A stretch of DNA of 44,410 bases, from assembly GCF_004402215.1 (NCBI RefSeq), contig NZ_SOEZ01000031.1, positions 1-44,410 on the forward strand. Reading direction: 5' to 3'. This document shows, one piece after another, positions 7,932-15,211 of this stretch. The notes under the pieces are model-generated. The model was given only the letters and a program-made list of their open reading frames with translations, was not told where the DNA came from and did no database searches. Numbering within the stretch: position 1 is the stretch's first letter; each line of letters starts with the position of its first letter. A program made the position numbers and the translations under genes. Source of the DNA: Cryobacterium tagatosivorans. Its GTDB lineage: Bacteria > Actinomycetota > Actinomycetes > Actinomycetales > Microbacteriaceae.

Positions 7932-9244
7932 CAGCAGCAGCTCGAGGCGCCACCGGCATCGGTGGAGCAAACCCCGGTCGCCGGCAGGACGAGCTGCACC
8001 TGCCGGGCGGCCGCGCGGTTGCCCGCGAGTTCGTCCGCGATCGAACGGACCTGCTCGTAGCCGGTCGCCAGCAGGAACGTGGGGGCGCGGCCGTAGCTTT
8101 TCATACCGACGATGAAGAAGTCCCGCTCCGGCTGGGTCAGCTCGGCCACCCCGTGCGGAGGCACCGTGCCGCAGCTGTGCAGGTTCGGGTCGATCAGCGG
8201 AGCGAGGGCGCTGGGCGCCTCCACGATTTCATCCAGCGAGAGACGGATCTCGCGGAGCATGTCGAGGTTGGGGCGGAAGCCGGTCGCGTTCACGATGAGA
8301 TCCGCACGAACGTGCTCCAGCCCGCCGTGGCGGGTGCCGACAATGTCGACGCCGTCGCCGTCTCGTGCCAGGCCGACGATCTCGAATCCGTCCAGCCGGC
8401 TGATCGCGCCGGATTCGGCGAGCCGGCCGACGGCCGCCCCGATCGACGCGCGGGCCTGCAGCTCGTCGTCCGCGGAGCCGAGGACACGCACCGCGGCCTT
8501 GTTGCGGATGATCCAGGTGGCGGCCGTGCCGGGCTCCTCCCGCGCCAGCCGCGCCAGGGCGATCAGGGTGTTGGCGGCGGAGTGGCCCGCCCCCACGACG
8601 GCCGTGTGCCGGCCGGCGAAGCGGCGACGATCGGCCCCGAGCACGTCGGGCAGGGCGTGGCTGACGAGGTCCGCGACGCCCGGGAATCCCAGCGGGTCGA
8701 GTCCGTTCGAGCCCAGGCTGTTGGGGTTCAGGTAGGTCCCAGAGGCGTCGATGACGGCGGCCGCGCGGACATCCGTGATCTCCCCGTCCGGCCCGGCAAG
8801 GCGCAGGACGAACGCGCGGGAGCCTCGGCCGACGGTGCGGGTGCGGTCCATCCCTTCGCGGCTGACCGCCGTGACGGTCGTGCCGGTGTGGATCCGGGAG
8901 GCGATGGCGTCCACCGCGGCCAGGGGCGCGAGGTAGTGCGCGATCAGTTCGCTCCCGGTCGGAAGGGAGGACTCCTCGGGCTCGGCCCAGCCGGCGGCCG
9001 TCAGCAGCCGCCAGGCCGCTGGATCGATGAGGTGCTTCCAGGGGGAGAAGAGCCGGGTGTGACCCCAGGCGGCCATGCTGCTGGCGATGCTGTCGCCTGC
9101 TTCGTAGACGATGAAGTCGATGCCGCGCTCGTGAAGGTGCGCCGCGGCGGCCAGCCCGATCGGTCCGGCTCCGATGATCGCCACGGGCAACCTGCCGAGG
9201 TGCGGATTGCGGGCTGCGGGAGCCGTCAGATCGATGAGTGTCAT
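7931..9244 (-). CDS. arsO: ArsO-like flavin-dependent monooxygenase/oxidoreductase with CC tail
   Basis: 437 residues. A first dinucleotide-binding motif IIGAGPIGLAAA lies at about 23-34 and a second, VVGAGHSAANTL, at about 217-228, as in two-domain FAD/NADPH monooxygenases. ATGFRPNLDM is the usual late FAD motif. Such proteins in ars operons are called ArsO; their reaction is not firmly established. The last twelve residues, CSTDAGGASSCC, add a cysteine and a terminal vicinal pair outside the flavoprotein fold. It is first in arsO-arsN1-arsRC and diverges from arsR, with operators between them. AGGGAGA lies about nine bases before the ATG. Confidence 0.85.
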   Translation of the reverse strand: MTLIDLTAPAARNPHLGRLPVAIIGAGPIGLAAAAHLHERGIDFIVYEAGDSIASSMAAWGHTRLFSPWKHLIDPAAWRLLTAAGWAEPEESSLPTGSELIAHYLAPLAAVDAIASRIHTGTTVTAVSREGMDRTRTVGRGSRAFVLRLAGPDGEITDVRAAAVIDASGTYLNPNSLGSNGLDPLGFPGVADLVSHALPDVLGADRRRFAGRHTAVVGAGHSAANTLIALARLAREEPGTAATWIIRNKAAVRVLGSADDELQARASIGAAVGRLAESGAISRLDGFEIVGLARDGDGVDIVGTRHGGLEHVRADLIVNATGFRPNLDMLREIRLSLDEIVEAPSALAPLIDPNLHSCGTVPPHGVAELTQPERDFFIVGMKSYGRAPTFLLATGYEQVRSIADELAGNRAAARQVQLVLPATGVCSTDAGGASSCC

Positions 9245-9263
9245 GGCGCTGGTCTCCCTATAT

Positions 9264-9279
9264 ATCGATGAACCTCGAT
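9264..9279. promoter_or_regulatory. ArsR-type operator, arsO side
   Basis: A perfect inverted repeat ATCGA-TGAACC-TCGAT. It lies 20 bases upstream of the arsO start, beside an AT-rich TATATA on the minus strand that could be the arsO -10. Layout and sequence match the sites at 5876, 6391 and 9300. Confidence 0.8.
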
Positions 9280-9299
9280 GAAGAAATTATCGACACAAT

Positions 9300-9328
9300 A
9301 TCGACAGATGTCAATGTTGACTTATGCT
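9300..9328 (+). promoter_or_regulatory. arsR-aqpS promoter with operator
   Basis: The operator ATCGA-CAGATG-TCAAT (9300-9315, one mismatch) covers a -35-like TCGACA (9301-9306). A -10-like TATGCT follows at 9323-9328 after 16 bases. The A of the chosen arsR start codon (9335) is seven bases after the -10, so the transcript may be leaderless. Confidence 0.72.
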
Positions 9329-9334
9329 GGGGGC

Positions 9335-9685
9335 ATGTCCACTTCCACCGCGCTTCCGCTCAACGAGGCTTCGGCCTGCTGCGCTCCGCTCACCCGGCAG
9401 CCGCTCGACGCCGAGCAGGCGGTGGACCTCGCCCGCCTGCTGAAGGCGATCGCCGATCCCGCCCGCCTGCGGTTGCTCTCGATCGTTGCCGCCTCCGAAG
9501 GCCAGGAGGCCTGCGTGTGCGACCTGACCGAGCCCATCGGGCTCAGCCAGCCCACCGTTTCGCACCACCTCAAGGTGCTCATGGATGCCGGCTTCCTCAG
9601 CCGCTCCAAACGAGGCACCTGGCACTACTACGCACTGGTCCCGGGGGCCCTGGACTCCCTCGCGACGGTGCTGGTCACGGCGTGA
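9335..9685 (+). CDS. arsR: ArsR arsenic-responsive repressor
   Basis: 116 residues, winged helix with recognition helix LSQPTVSHHLK (about 70-80). It has two possible As(III) sites: C15-C16 near the N-terminus (ASACCAP), at the positions described for the Corynebacterium glutamicum type, and C60-C62 (EACVCDL), like the CVC motif of the E. coli type. It probably represses its own operon and the other ars units through the ATCGA-N6-TCGAT sites. ATGs at 9278 and 9308 give longer frames that would run into the operator, so 9335 is used. The stop overlaps the next start as GTGA. Confidence 0.92.
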   Translation: MSTSTALPLNEASACCAPLTRQPLDAEQAVDLARLLKAIADPARLRLLSIVAASEGQEACVCDLTEPIGLSQPTVSHHLKVLMDAGFLSRSKRGTWHYYALVPGALDSLATVLVTA

Positions 9686-10401
9686 GCGACTTCGCCCGGC
9701 GCGTCTCCGCCGAGTTCCTCGGGAGTCTTCTGCTTGCCGCGCTGGTCGTGGGTAGCGGCATCGCGGCGCAGCAGCTGTCCCCGGGCGACGTGGGGTTGCA
9801 GCTGCTCGAGAACGCCATCGCGACCGCCCTCGGACTGTTCGCGATCATTCTGGTCTTCGCGCCGATCAGTGGCGCCCACTTCAACCCGGTCGTCTCCCTG
9901 GTCGACGCCGCGCTCGGGTGCCGGCCGTGGCGCGACGTGGCGGCGTACGTTCCGGCGCAGGTCCTCGGCTGCGTCACCGGAGCCGTTGTCGCGAACCTGA
10001 TGTTCGCGCTTCCGGCCGCGAGCGTCAGCGGGACCGAACGCCTCACCGCTCCGCACCTGCTGGCGGAGGTCATTGCCACGGCGGGCCTCGTGCTCGTGAT
10101 CTTCTCCCTGGTCCGGTCGGGCCGGGCTAACCTCGCCCCGGCCGCGGTCGGGGCCTACATCGGTGCCGCGTACTTCTTCACGAGTTCCGCCAGCTTCGCG
10201 AACCCGGCGATCACCATCGGCCGGATGTTCTCCGACACGTTCGCGGGCATCGCGCCATCCGCCGCGCCGGGATACGTCGCCGCCCAGCTCGTCGGCGGGC
10301 TTCTCGGCTTCGTCCTGGTCCGGCTCTTCTACCCGGCTGCCGGCCACGGCGTCGGAGCGGCCGCGGCGAAGGCCGTTGAGCCGGCGACAGCACTGCGCTG
10401 A
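9682..10401 (+). CDS. aqpS: aquaglyceroporin (AqpS-like) for arsenite
   Basis: 239 residues, six membrane helices and two half-helices. The first motif is NPV (68-70, GAHFNPVVS) and the second NPA (174-176, SFANPAITIGR) with R181, as in MIP channels. It starts at GTG 9682 inside the arsR stop (GTGA), so it is co-translated with arsR. In Sinorhizobium meliloti an aquaglyceroporin in the ars operon lets arsenite from ArsC flow out down its gradient; the same use is inferred here. It is a passive channel, so it does not obviously need ArsA. The next gene is convergent. Confidence 0.9.
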   Translation: MSDFARRVSAEFLGSLLLAALVVGSGIAAQQLSPGDVGLQLLENAIATALGLFAIILVFAPISGAHFNPVVSLVDAALGCRPWRDVAAYVPAQVLGCVTGAVVANLMFALPAASVSGTERLTAPHLLAEVIATAGLVLVIFSLVRSGRANLAPAAVGAYIGAAYFFTSSASFANPAITIGRMFSDTFAGIAPSAAPGYVAAQLVGGLLGFVLVRLFYPAAGHGVGAAAAKAVEPATALR

Positions 10402-10403
10402 CC

Positions 10404-10440
10404 GTCAGCCACTGGCTGTCAGCCACTGACTGTCAGTCTG
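10404..10440. repeat. short tandem repeat in a convergent gap
   Basis: Two 14-base units, GTCAGCCACTGGCT and GTCAGCCACTGACT, are followed by a partial third (GTCAGTCTG). Each unit is nearly self-complementary (CAGCC-ACT-GGCTG; GACT-GTC-AGTC). The repeat sits between the stops of aqpS and the AzlD-like gene and may terminate both transcripts. Confidence 0.6.
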
Positions 10441-10789
10441 GGCCACGGAGATCCGCGCCGAGGAGATCCACGCCGAGGAGATCGGTGGTGGCGAGGTCGG
10501 GGGCGAGCACCCACGAGGTCACGCCGACGACGAGCCCGGCGACCAGCACGGTGACAAGAAGGCGGCGTGAGACCAGGTAGGCGAGGGCCAGGGCCGCCGC
10601 CATGAGCAGTGCCGCCCAGCTGTCGTCGGCGTAGGTGCCTCCGCTCACCGATTTGAACAGCATCGCAGCCGGGATGGCCGGCAGGATGACGGCGATGAGC
10701 ACCTTGCCGGGCCAGCGCCGGGCGAAGGAGCTGGTGTCGCGACCGAGGGCCGCGCGAGCCAGCCGATGGCGTAGCCCCAGGTGCCTCAC
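10433..10789 (-). CDS. small membrane protein, AzlD-like (weak)
   Basis: 118 residues. Three hydrophobic stretches cover about 32-46, 60-74 and 79-96, ending SRRLLVTVLVAGLVVGV, which resembles the end of AzlD, the small subunit of AzlCD amino-acid exporters. The usual N-terminal helix of AzlD is replaced by a basic stretch and no azlC is next to it, so the call is weak; it may be a truncated azlD. The GTG at 10789 is supported by GGGAG five to six bases upstream. The tail LLGVDLLGADLRGPD comes from a short DNA repeat (gccgaggagatc). Confidence 0.5.
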   Translation of the reverse strand: MRHLGLRHRLARAALGRDTSSFARRWPGKVLIAVILPAIPAAMLFKSVSGGTYADDSWAALLMAAALALAYLVSRRLLVTVLVAGLVVGVTSWVLAPDLATTDLLGVDLLGADLRGPD

Positions 10790-11069
10790 TTGCTCTCCCT
10801 TCGATTCCGTGACCCGGACCGTTCCACTCGTCCGAGCCACTTGAACCCTAGGTTTTCTGCCCGGCCTCCTGTTTGTCAGATCGGCAGATGCGGACCGTCG
10901 ACGTTCCGCGTTTCGGACAACCGGGCGGGGGAGCGACCGCTCGGTGTGGGCGAAAGCCATCGCGAGAGTGAACCGATTCGGGTCCCGTGACGTGATTCCT
11001 GCAGCGGTTCATTGCCGCCAGTCACCGTGATGCGCCAGTCGGCGCACTCCAACATCTATGGAGCACATC

Positions 11070-11558
11070 GTGAAGACACCATTCGCTCTCACCCTCGCCG
11101 GCGCCGCTTTGGCCCTGCTGGCCCTCGCCGGATGCGCGACTCCGGCGAGCACATCATCGAGCTCCCCGCCGCCGATTGCAGCGGGCACCGACGCCGCCGT
11201 CGCAACCACGGACCTCGGCACGATCGTGGTCGACGGCAAGGGCATGACCGCATACTTCTTCGACAAGGACACGGCGGATTCGGGCTCGAGCGCCTGCACC
11301 GGCCAGTGCGCGGCGAACTGGCCGGCCATCACGTCGGCATCCGCGACGCCGAGCGTCACCGGCATCACGGCGAAGGTGGGCACCATCACCGGCGTCACCG
11401 GCGACAAGCAGCTGACGGTCAACGGACGGCCGATCTACACCTACGCCGGCGACACGGCTGCCGGCGATACGAACGGGCAGGGCGTCCAGGGGGTGTGGTA
11501 CGTGCTTTCCCCGGCCGGCGATGAGATAACGACGAAGCCGGGCCGGTCCGGATACTGA
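11070..11558 (+). CDS. lipoprotein with COG4315-type secreted repeats
   Basis: About 162 residues. The signal peptide is MKTPFALTLAGAALALLALAGC with lipobox LAGC, so it is a lipid-anchored surface protein. Two repeats of the PF03640 type follow: LGTIVVDGKGMTAYFFDKDT...CTGQCAANWPAI and KQLTVNGRPIYTYAGDTAAGDTNGQGV.GVWYVL. The repeat CxGxCAxxWP is the family hallmark; function is unknown. The GTG at 11070 is chosen over the ATG at 11058 because GGAG at 11060-11063 is correctly spaced only for the GTG. The 280 bases between the previous gene start and this one show no gene. Confidence 0.85.
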   Translation: MKTPFALTLAGAALALLALAGCATPASTSSSSPPPIAAGTDAAVATTDLGTIVVDGKGMTAYFFDKDTADSGSSACTGQCAANWPAITSASATPSVTGITAKVGTITGVTGDKQLTVNGRPIYTYAGDTAAGDTNGQGVQGVWYVLSPAGDEITTKPGRSGY

Positions 11559-11602
11559 GCCGGTCCGGACCTGAGCGGGTCCGGACGCTGAGCGGGCTGC
11601 GG

Positions 11603-12499
11603 CTACGCCTGCCTGAGCGTTGCCGTTGCCGCTTCCCGCACGACGCGGGTGAGCCCGTCGAGCTGCGGTGAGGCGAGGTTCCATCGCTGCCAGTAGAGGC
11701 GAACGTCGATCGGATGCTGCGGTGCGAGCTCGACGAGGGAGCCCGCGTTGAGGTGGGCGCCGGCCTGCTGCTCCGGCAGCAGTCCCCAGCCGAGGCCGAG
11801 CAGAATCGAGCGGGCGAAGTCGTCGGAGGTCGGGATGAGGTGCCGAGGCCCGGACGGCTCACGGCCCAGCACCGTGCGCACGAAACCGCGCTGCAACTCG
11901 TCCTTGCGGTCGAAGTCGACGACCGGCATGCGGTCGAGGTCGGACAGGTCGGCGCGGGGACTCCAGCGGGAGAGGAAGGTCGGGGCGGCGACGGCCCGGT
12001 AGCGCATGACGCCAAGCAGGCTCGAGGTGCATCCCTGCACGGCCTGTTCGGTCGCCGTCACGGCGGCCATGACGGTGCCGGACCGGAGGAGAGCGACGGT
12101 GTACTCCTCATCGTCGCGGTGGACGTCGAAAATGGCACCGAACCGCTCGTGGGCCGTCGCGAGGGCGGGCAGGAACCACGTCGCGAGGGAATCCGCGTTG
12201 ACGGCCACGGCGATCGAGTAGGTCGCCTTCTCCCGGCCGTCCTCGCCGAGCTCCCGGCGGAGGTCTTCGCCGAGGAGGTCCACCTGGCGCGCGTAGCGTG
12301 CCACGCCAACACCAGCGGCGGTGGCCCGGGCTGGATTGGTCCGCTGCACCAGGACCTGCCCGGTCGCCTCCTCCATCGCCTTGATCCGCTGCGACACGGC
12401 CGACGCGGTGACGTGCAGGCGCGCAGCGGCGGCGTCGAACGTGCCCTCGTCGAGGACCGCGACGAGCGTCCGGAGGTGCTCAAGGGAATATGACGGCAT
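11603..12499 (-). CDS. lysG: LysR-family regulator LysG/ArgP
   Basis: 298 residues. The N-terminal helix-turn-helix (LEHLRTLVAVLDEGTFDAAA...TASAVSQRIKAMEEATG) is that of the ArgP/LysG branch of LysR regulators, and the rest is the effector-binding domain. LysG in Corynebacterium activates lysE when lysine or arginine accumulates. It is divergent from lysE with only 68 bases between the starts, the classic lysG/lysE layout, and that gap (12500-12567) must hold the operator. Confidence 0.9.
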   Translation of the reverse strand: MPSYSLEHLRTLVAVLDEGTFDAAAARLHVTASAVSQRIKAMEEATGQVLVQRTNPARATAAGVGVARYARQVDLLGEDLRRELGEDGREKATYSIAVAVNADSLATWFLPALATAHERFGAIFDVHRDDEEYTVALLRSGTVMAAVTATEQAVQGCTSSLLGVMRYRAVAAPTFLSRWSPRADLSDLDRMPVVDFDRKDELQRGFVRTVLGREPSGPRHLIPTSDDFARSILLGLGWGLLPEQQAGAHLNAGSLVELAPQHPIDVRLYWQRWNLASPQLDGLTRVVREAATATLRQA

Positions 12500-12567
12500 T
12501 ACCTCTCCTAATGGTGATTTAGAAACATTAGCTGTTCTGTCGGCAGGCGGCTGCGTAGGGTCGAGGA

Positions 12568-13248
12568 ATGCAGAACATCATCGCGGCTTCGTTGATGGGC
12601 CTCGGGACCGGTCTCGCCCTCATCGTTGCCATCGGCGCCCAAAACGCGTACGTCCTGCGGCTCGGCATCGCCGGCCGGGGCCGGGAGATCCTCGCCGTCG
12701 TTGCCATCTGCGCCGCATCCGATATGGCGCTGATCACCGCCGGTGTGCTCGGCGTCGGGGCCGTGGTCGAGCGTTTCCCCGTTCTGCTCGTCGTGCTGCG
12801 CTTTCTCGGCGCCGCCTTCCTGATCGGCTACGGCGTTCTGGCCGCTCGTCGCGCCGTGCATCCCGGGGCGTTGCCCCTCGACGACAGCCCCGTGGCGCCG
12901 GCGCCGGGTGCGGTCACGACCGAGACTCGGGCAGGCGCGACGCTGACGATCGCACGCCCCCTCCGCGCGGCGGTCTTGACCGCGCTGGCCTTCACCTGGC
13001 TCAACCCGCACGTGTATCTCGACACGCTGATTTTCGCCGGATCCATCGCCAACCAGCAGGGGCCCGACCTGCGCTGGTGGTGGGCGGCGGGCGCCATGGT
13101 CGCGAGCATCGCGTGGTTCTTTTCCCTCGGCTTCGGCGCGCGCCTGCTCCGGCCGATCTTCGCCCGACCGGCGGCCTGGCGCGTTCTTGACAGCTGCATC
13201 GCGGTCGGAATGATCGGCCTCGGACTGGGCCTCGCCATCGCCGGCTGA
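12568..13248 (+). CDS. lysE: LysE/ArgO basic amino-acid exporter
   Basis: 226 residues with six hydrophobic segments. The N-terminus GLGTGLALIVAIGAQNAYVLRLG is characteristic of LysE/ArgO, which exports L-lysine and L-arginine. FTWLNPHVYLDT is the second family motif. It has a longer than usual acidic, Pro-rich central loop (about 100-125). It is divergent from its regulator. Its presence 5 kb from a candidate basic-polyamino-acid synthetase is suggestive but not evidence of a link. Confidence 0.92.
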   Translation: MQNIIAASLMGLGTGLALIVAIGAQNAYVLRLGIAGRGREILAVVAICAASDMALITAGVLGVGAVVERFPVLLVVLRFLGAAFLIGYGVLAARRAVHPGALPLDDSPVAPAPGAVTTETRAGATLTIARPLRAAVLTALAFTWLNPHVYLDTLIFAGSIANQQGPDLRWWWAAGAMVASIAWFFSLGFGARLLRPIFARPAAWRVLDSCIAVGMIGLGLGLAIAG

Positions 13249-13377
13249 CCCAGCGCTCTGGAGGGGGAACGGGTGCAGTTTCCGAGCTGACGGGAAGAGG
13301 GTCCATGGCACGTTGACGGCGGTGAGACCGCGGGCCTGGCCCACCGCACCAGCTAGAAATTCACCATGCCAAGATGC

Positions 13378-13424
13378 TTGTGCCGGGACGTGGGGGAGCG
13401 CTAAAATACAACCAAATGGTTGTA
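13378..13424 (+). promoter_or_regulatory. promoter and operator of the arsR-type/SRPBCC operon
   Basis: -35-like TTGTGC (13378-13383), 18-base spacer, -10-like TAAAAT (13402-13407). A perfect inverted repeat TACAACC-AAAT-GGTTGTA (13407-13424) overlaps the -10 and covers the ATG at 13416. This is the expected site for autorepression by the ArsR-like protein it precedes. The transcript would be nearly leaderless. Confidence 0.78.
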
Positions 13425-13814
13425 GATAGCGTGATTGCAGATAGCGTGAGTGCAGACAGCGTGAGTGTAGACAGCGTGCTGGACGACGAGGCAGGCCGTA
13501 TCTTTCATGCGCTCGCGGATGCCACGCGCCGGGATATTGTGGCGCGGGTCGTTCAACGTGAGCAGTCGGTGTCCATGCTCGCCGCGAGCTATGCCATGAG
13601 CTTCGCGGCAGTCCAGAAGCACGTGGCGGTCCTCGAGCGGGCGTCCCTCGTCGTCAAGGAACGCCGCGGGAGGGAGCAGATCGTGCGCGGAAACCTCGAA
13701 ACCGTGCGCAAGGCTTCCCGGCTGCTCCAGCACTTTGAGGACCTCTGGCGGTATCGCGACCAGAGCATCAGCGACATCCTGTCCGAAGATGGAGAAGAAG
13801 GAGAGAGTTCATGA
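13416..13814 (+). CDS. ArsR-family regulator paired with an SRPBCC protein
   Basis: About 132 residues. After a repetitive leader (VVDSV IADSV SADSV SVDSV) comes a winged helix: RIFHALADATRRDIVARVV, then AASYAMSFAAVQKHVAVLERASLV as the recognition region, then RRGREQIVRGN. There are no metal-binding cysteines, so it is an ArsR-fold regulator of another signal. Its stop overlaps the next gene (ATGA). Such ArsR-SRPBCC pairs are common in actinobacteria and the ligand is rarely known. A later in-frame GTG (13476) could be the true start, which would leave the repeats untranslated. Confidence 0.82.
   Translation: MVVDSVIADSVSADSVSVDSVLDDEAGRIFHALADATRRDIVARVVQREQSVSMLAASYAMSFAAVQKHVAVLERASLVVKERRGREQIVRGNLETVRKASRLLQHFEDLWRYRDQSISDILSEDGEEGESS
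13419..13478 (+). repeat. 15-base tandem repeat, 4 units, in frame
   Basis: Four units of the type GTTGTAGATAGCGTG (13419-13433, 13434-13448, 13449-13463, 13464-13478) encode a five-residue repeat xxDSV at the start of the ArsR-like protein. The units differ at a few bases, which suggests an old slippage expansion. Confidence 0.85.
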
Positions 13815-14308
13815 CCGTCGTTAGTTCACACAAGGATCCAGAGGCGCTGACCCTCACGTTCGTGGCCGAGTTCGACGCGAGCGTGGAGCGGGTGTGGCAG
13901 ATCTGGGAAGACGCGCGCCAGCTCGAGCGGTGGTGGGGCCCGCCGACCTGGCCGGCCACCTTCGACCGGCACGACTTCGTCCCCGGGGGACGGTCGAGTT
14001 ACTACATGACGGGCCCGGAGGGCGAGAAGGCCCGCGGCTGGTGGGTGACCACGTCGATCCAGCCGCCGCACCGGCTGGAGTTCGACGATGGTTTCGCCGA
14101 CGAGAACGGTCAGCCGGTCGCCGACATGGGCACGGTGCACGGCGTCGTGACCCTGGAAGAGTTCGAGGGTCGCACCCGAATGACGTCGGTCTCGACGTTC
14201 GAGAACATGGAACAGCTCGAGCAGATGTCCGCCATGGGGATGGAGGAGGGCATGCGAGAGGCGATGGGCCAGATCGACACGCTGCTTGCCGAAGAAGTGA
14301 GGGCGTGA
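13811..14308 (+). CDS. SRPBCC (AHSA1-like) domain protein
   Basis: 165 residues: LTFVAEFDASVERVWQIWEDARQLERWWGPPTWPATF is the START/Bet v1-like helix-grip opening of Activator-of-Hsp90 homologue 1 proteins, and the rest follows the family to the C-terminal helix (AMGMEEGMREAMGQIDTLL). These bind hydrophobic ligands or act as uncharacterised hydrolases. It is co-translated with the preceding ArsR-like regulator, which probably represses it. Confidence 0.88.
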   Translation: MTVVSSHKDPEALTLTFVAEFDASVERVWQIWEDARQLERWWGPPTWPATFDRHDFVPGGRSSYYMTGPEGEKARGWWVTTSIQPPHRLEFDDGFADENGQPVADMGTVHGVVTLEEFEGRTRMTSVSTFENMEQLEQMSAMGMEEGMREAMGQIDTLLAEEVRA

Positions 14309-14315
14309 CCGAGGC

Positions 14316-15107
14316 TCAGGAGTGAGCGGCTGATGGCCCGTCGAGCCCGGCGATCCTCGCCAGTGCCGCCATGACAATCGTCTGCGCCGGGTCGCCGATG
14401 ACCTCATGGTTGAGGTAGAACGTCTCCAGCCAGGTGAGGACTTCCGACTCCGGCAGACCGACCGCCGCCCAGTCGGTGCCCGGCTCGCCCGCGCTCGTCG
14501 GCTCCCCGGTCTTCGGGTCCAGCCAGGCGCGGGCGATCGGCGTGTCCGGGATGCCGTCCTGCTCGGGGTTCCACAGGAGCAGGATCGGGTTGCCGGGCTC
14601 GTCAGAGTGCGCATGGTCGACGAGACCCGCACCCAGCCACGGGAGCATCAGCTGCTCGCCTTCCATCTCGACGTCCACAATTTCCAGGGGGACGGGCCCG
14701 TAGTCGCGGGCGTACACCGTCAGTCCTTCCCGGTGCCAGGTGGCGGCTTCGTCCGCGTCCTCGATGAGGTCGGGCAGCAGCGGGTAGACGTGTGCGACCA
14801 GGTGCGCCGCCCAGGCGAGAAGCGCCGTCGTGTCGGCTTCCGGCCACGGGCTGTCCGAGCTCTCGGCGCCGGAGTCGGCGGCGTGGTGGAAGTGAAAGTC
14901 CACACCCTCGTCGGTGAACTCCAGGTGAAGCTGGCCGTCGGCAAAGCCGAGGTACAGCACGCCGAGCTCCTCCTCCTCGTCCCAATCGGCGTCCAGCGTG
15001 GGATGCGCGAACCGGGCGGGGAGGGGAGGCGTGTCGAGGGGGAGGTCGCCCAGGTCGAGGACCGCGCGGAACATCGTGTTGGGCAGCCGAAGCGACGGAT
15101 CAGTCAT
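14316..15107 (-). CDS. acidic hypothetical protein
   Basis: 263 residues, very acidic and Trp/Leu-rich, no signal peptide or membrane helix, probably cytosolic. I do not recognise the family. Regions WDEEEELGVLYLGFADGQLHLEF and DEGVDFHFHHA stand out. The ATG at 15107 (MTDPSLR) is used; the longer open frame upstream is low-complexity. It is convergent with the SRPBCC gene, seven bases apart. The gap 15108-15211 shows no gene. Confidence 0.7.
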   Translation of the reverse strand: MTDPSLRLPNTMFRAVLDLGDLPLDTPPLPARFAHPTLDADWDEEEELGVLYLGFADGQLHLEFTDEGVDFHFHHAADSGAESSDSPWPEADTTALLAWAAHLVAHVYPLLPDLIEDADEAATWHREGLTVYARDYGPVPLEIVDVEMEGEQLMLPWLGAGLVDHAHSDEPGNPILLLWNPEQDGIPDTPIARAWLDPKTGEPTSAGEPGTDWAAVGLPESEVLTWLETFYLNHEVIGDPAQTIVMAALARIAGLDGPSAAHS

Positions 15108-15211
15108 GGTTTCGACCATAGCCGGTGGCGCACAGGGCTGGCGCGGGCGCCCGGGCTGCGGAGAGACAGCGGTCGCGGGCCTCGCCGCAAGCATGTAGCG
15201 AGGGGCGGGCG

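Noticed and set aside
10790..10960. N-terminal extension of the AzlD-like gene to 10960
   Set aside because: The added 57 residues are Arg/Ser-rich and unlike a membrane transporter, and the GTG at 10789 has a good SD.
12500..12567. Lysine riboswitch before lysE
   Set aside because: The 68-base gap is too short for the lysine aptamer, and lysG control explains regulation.
13419..13478. Tandem repeats as a CRISPR-like array
   Set aside because: Units are 15 bases, contiguous without spacers, and keep a reading frame.
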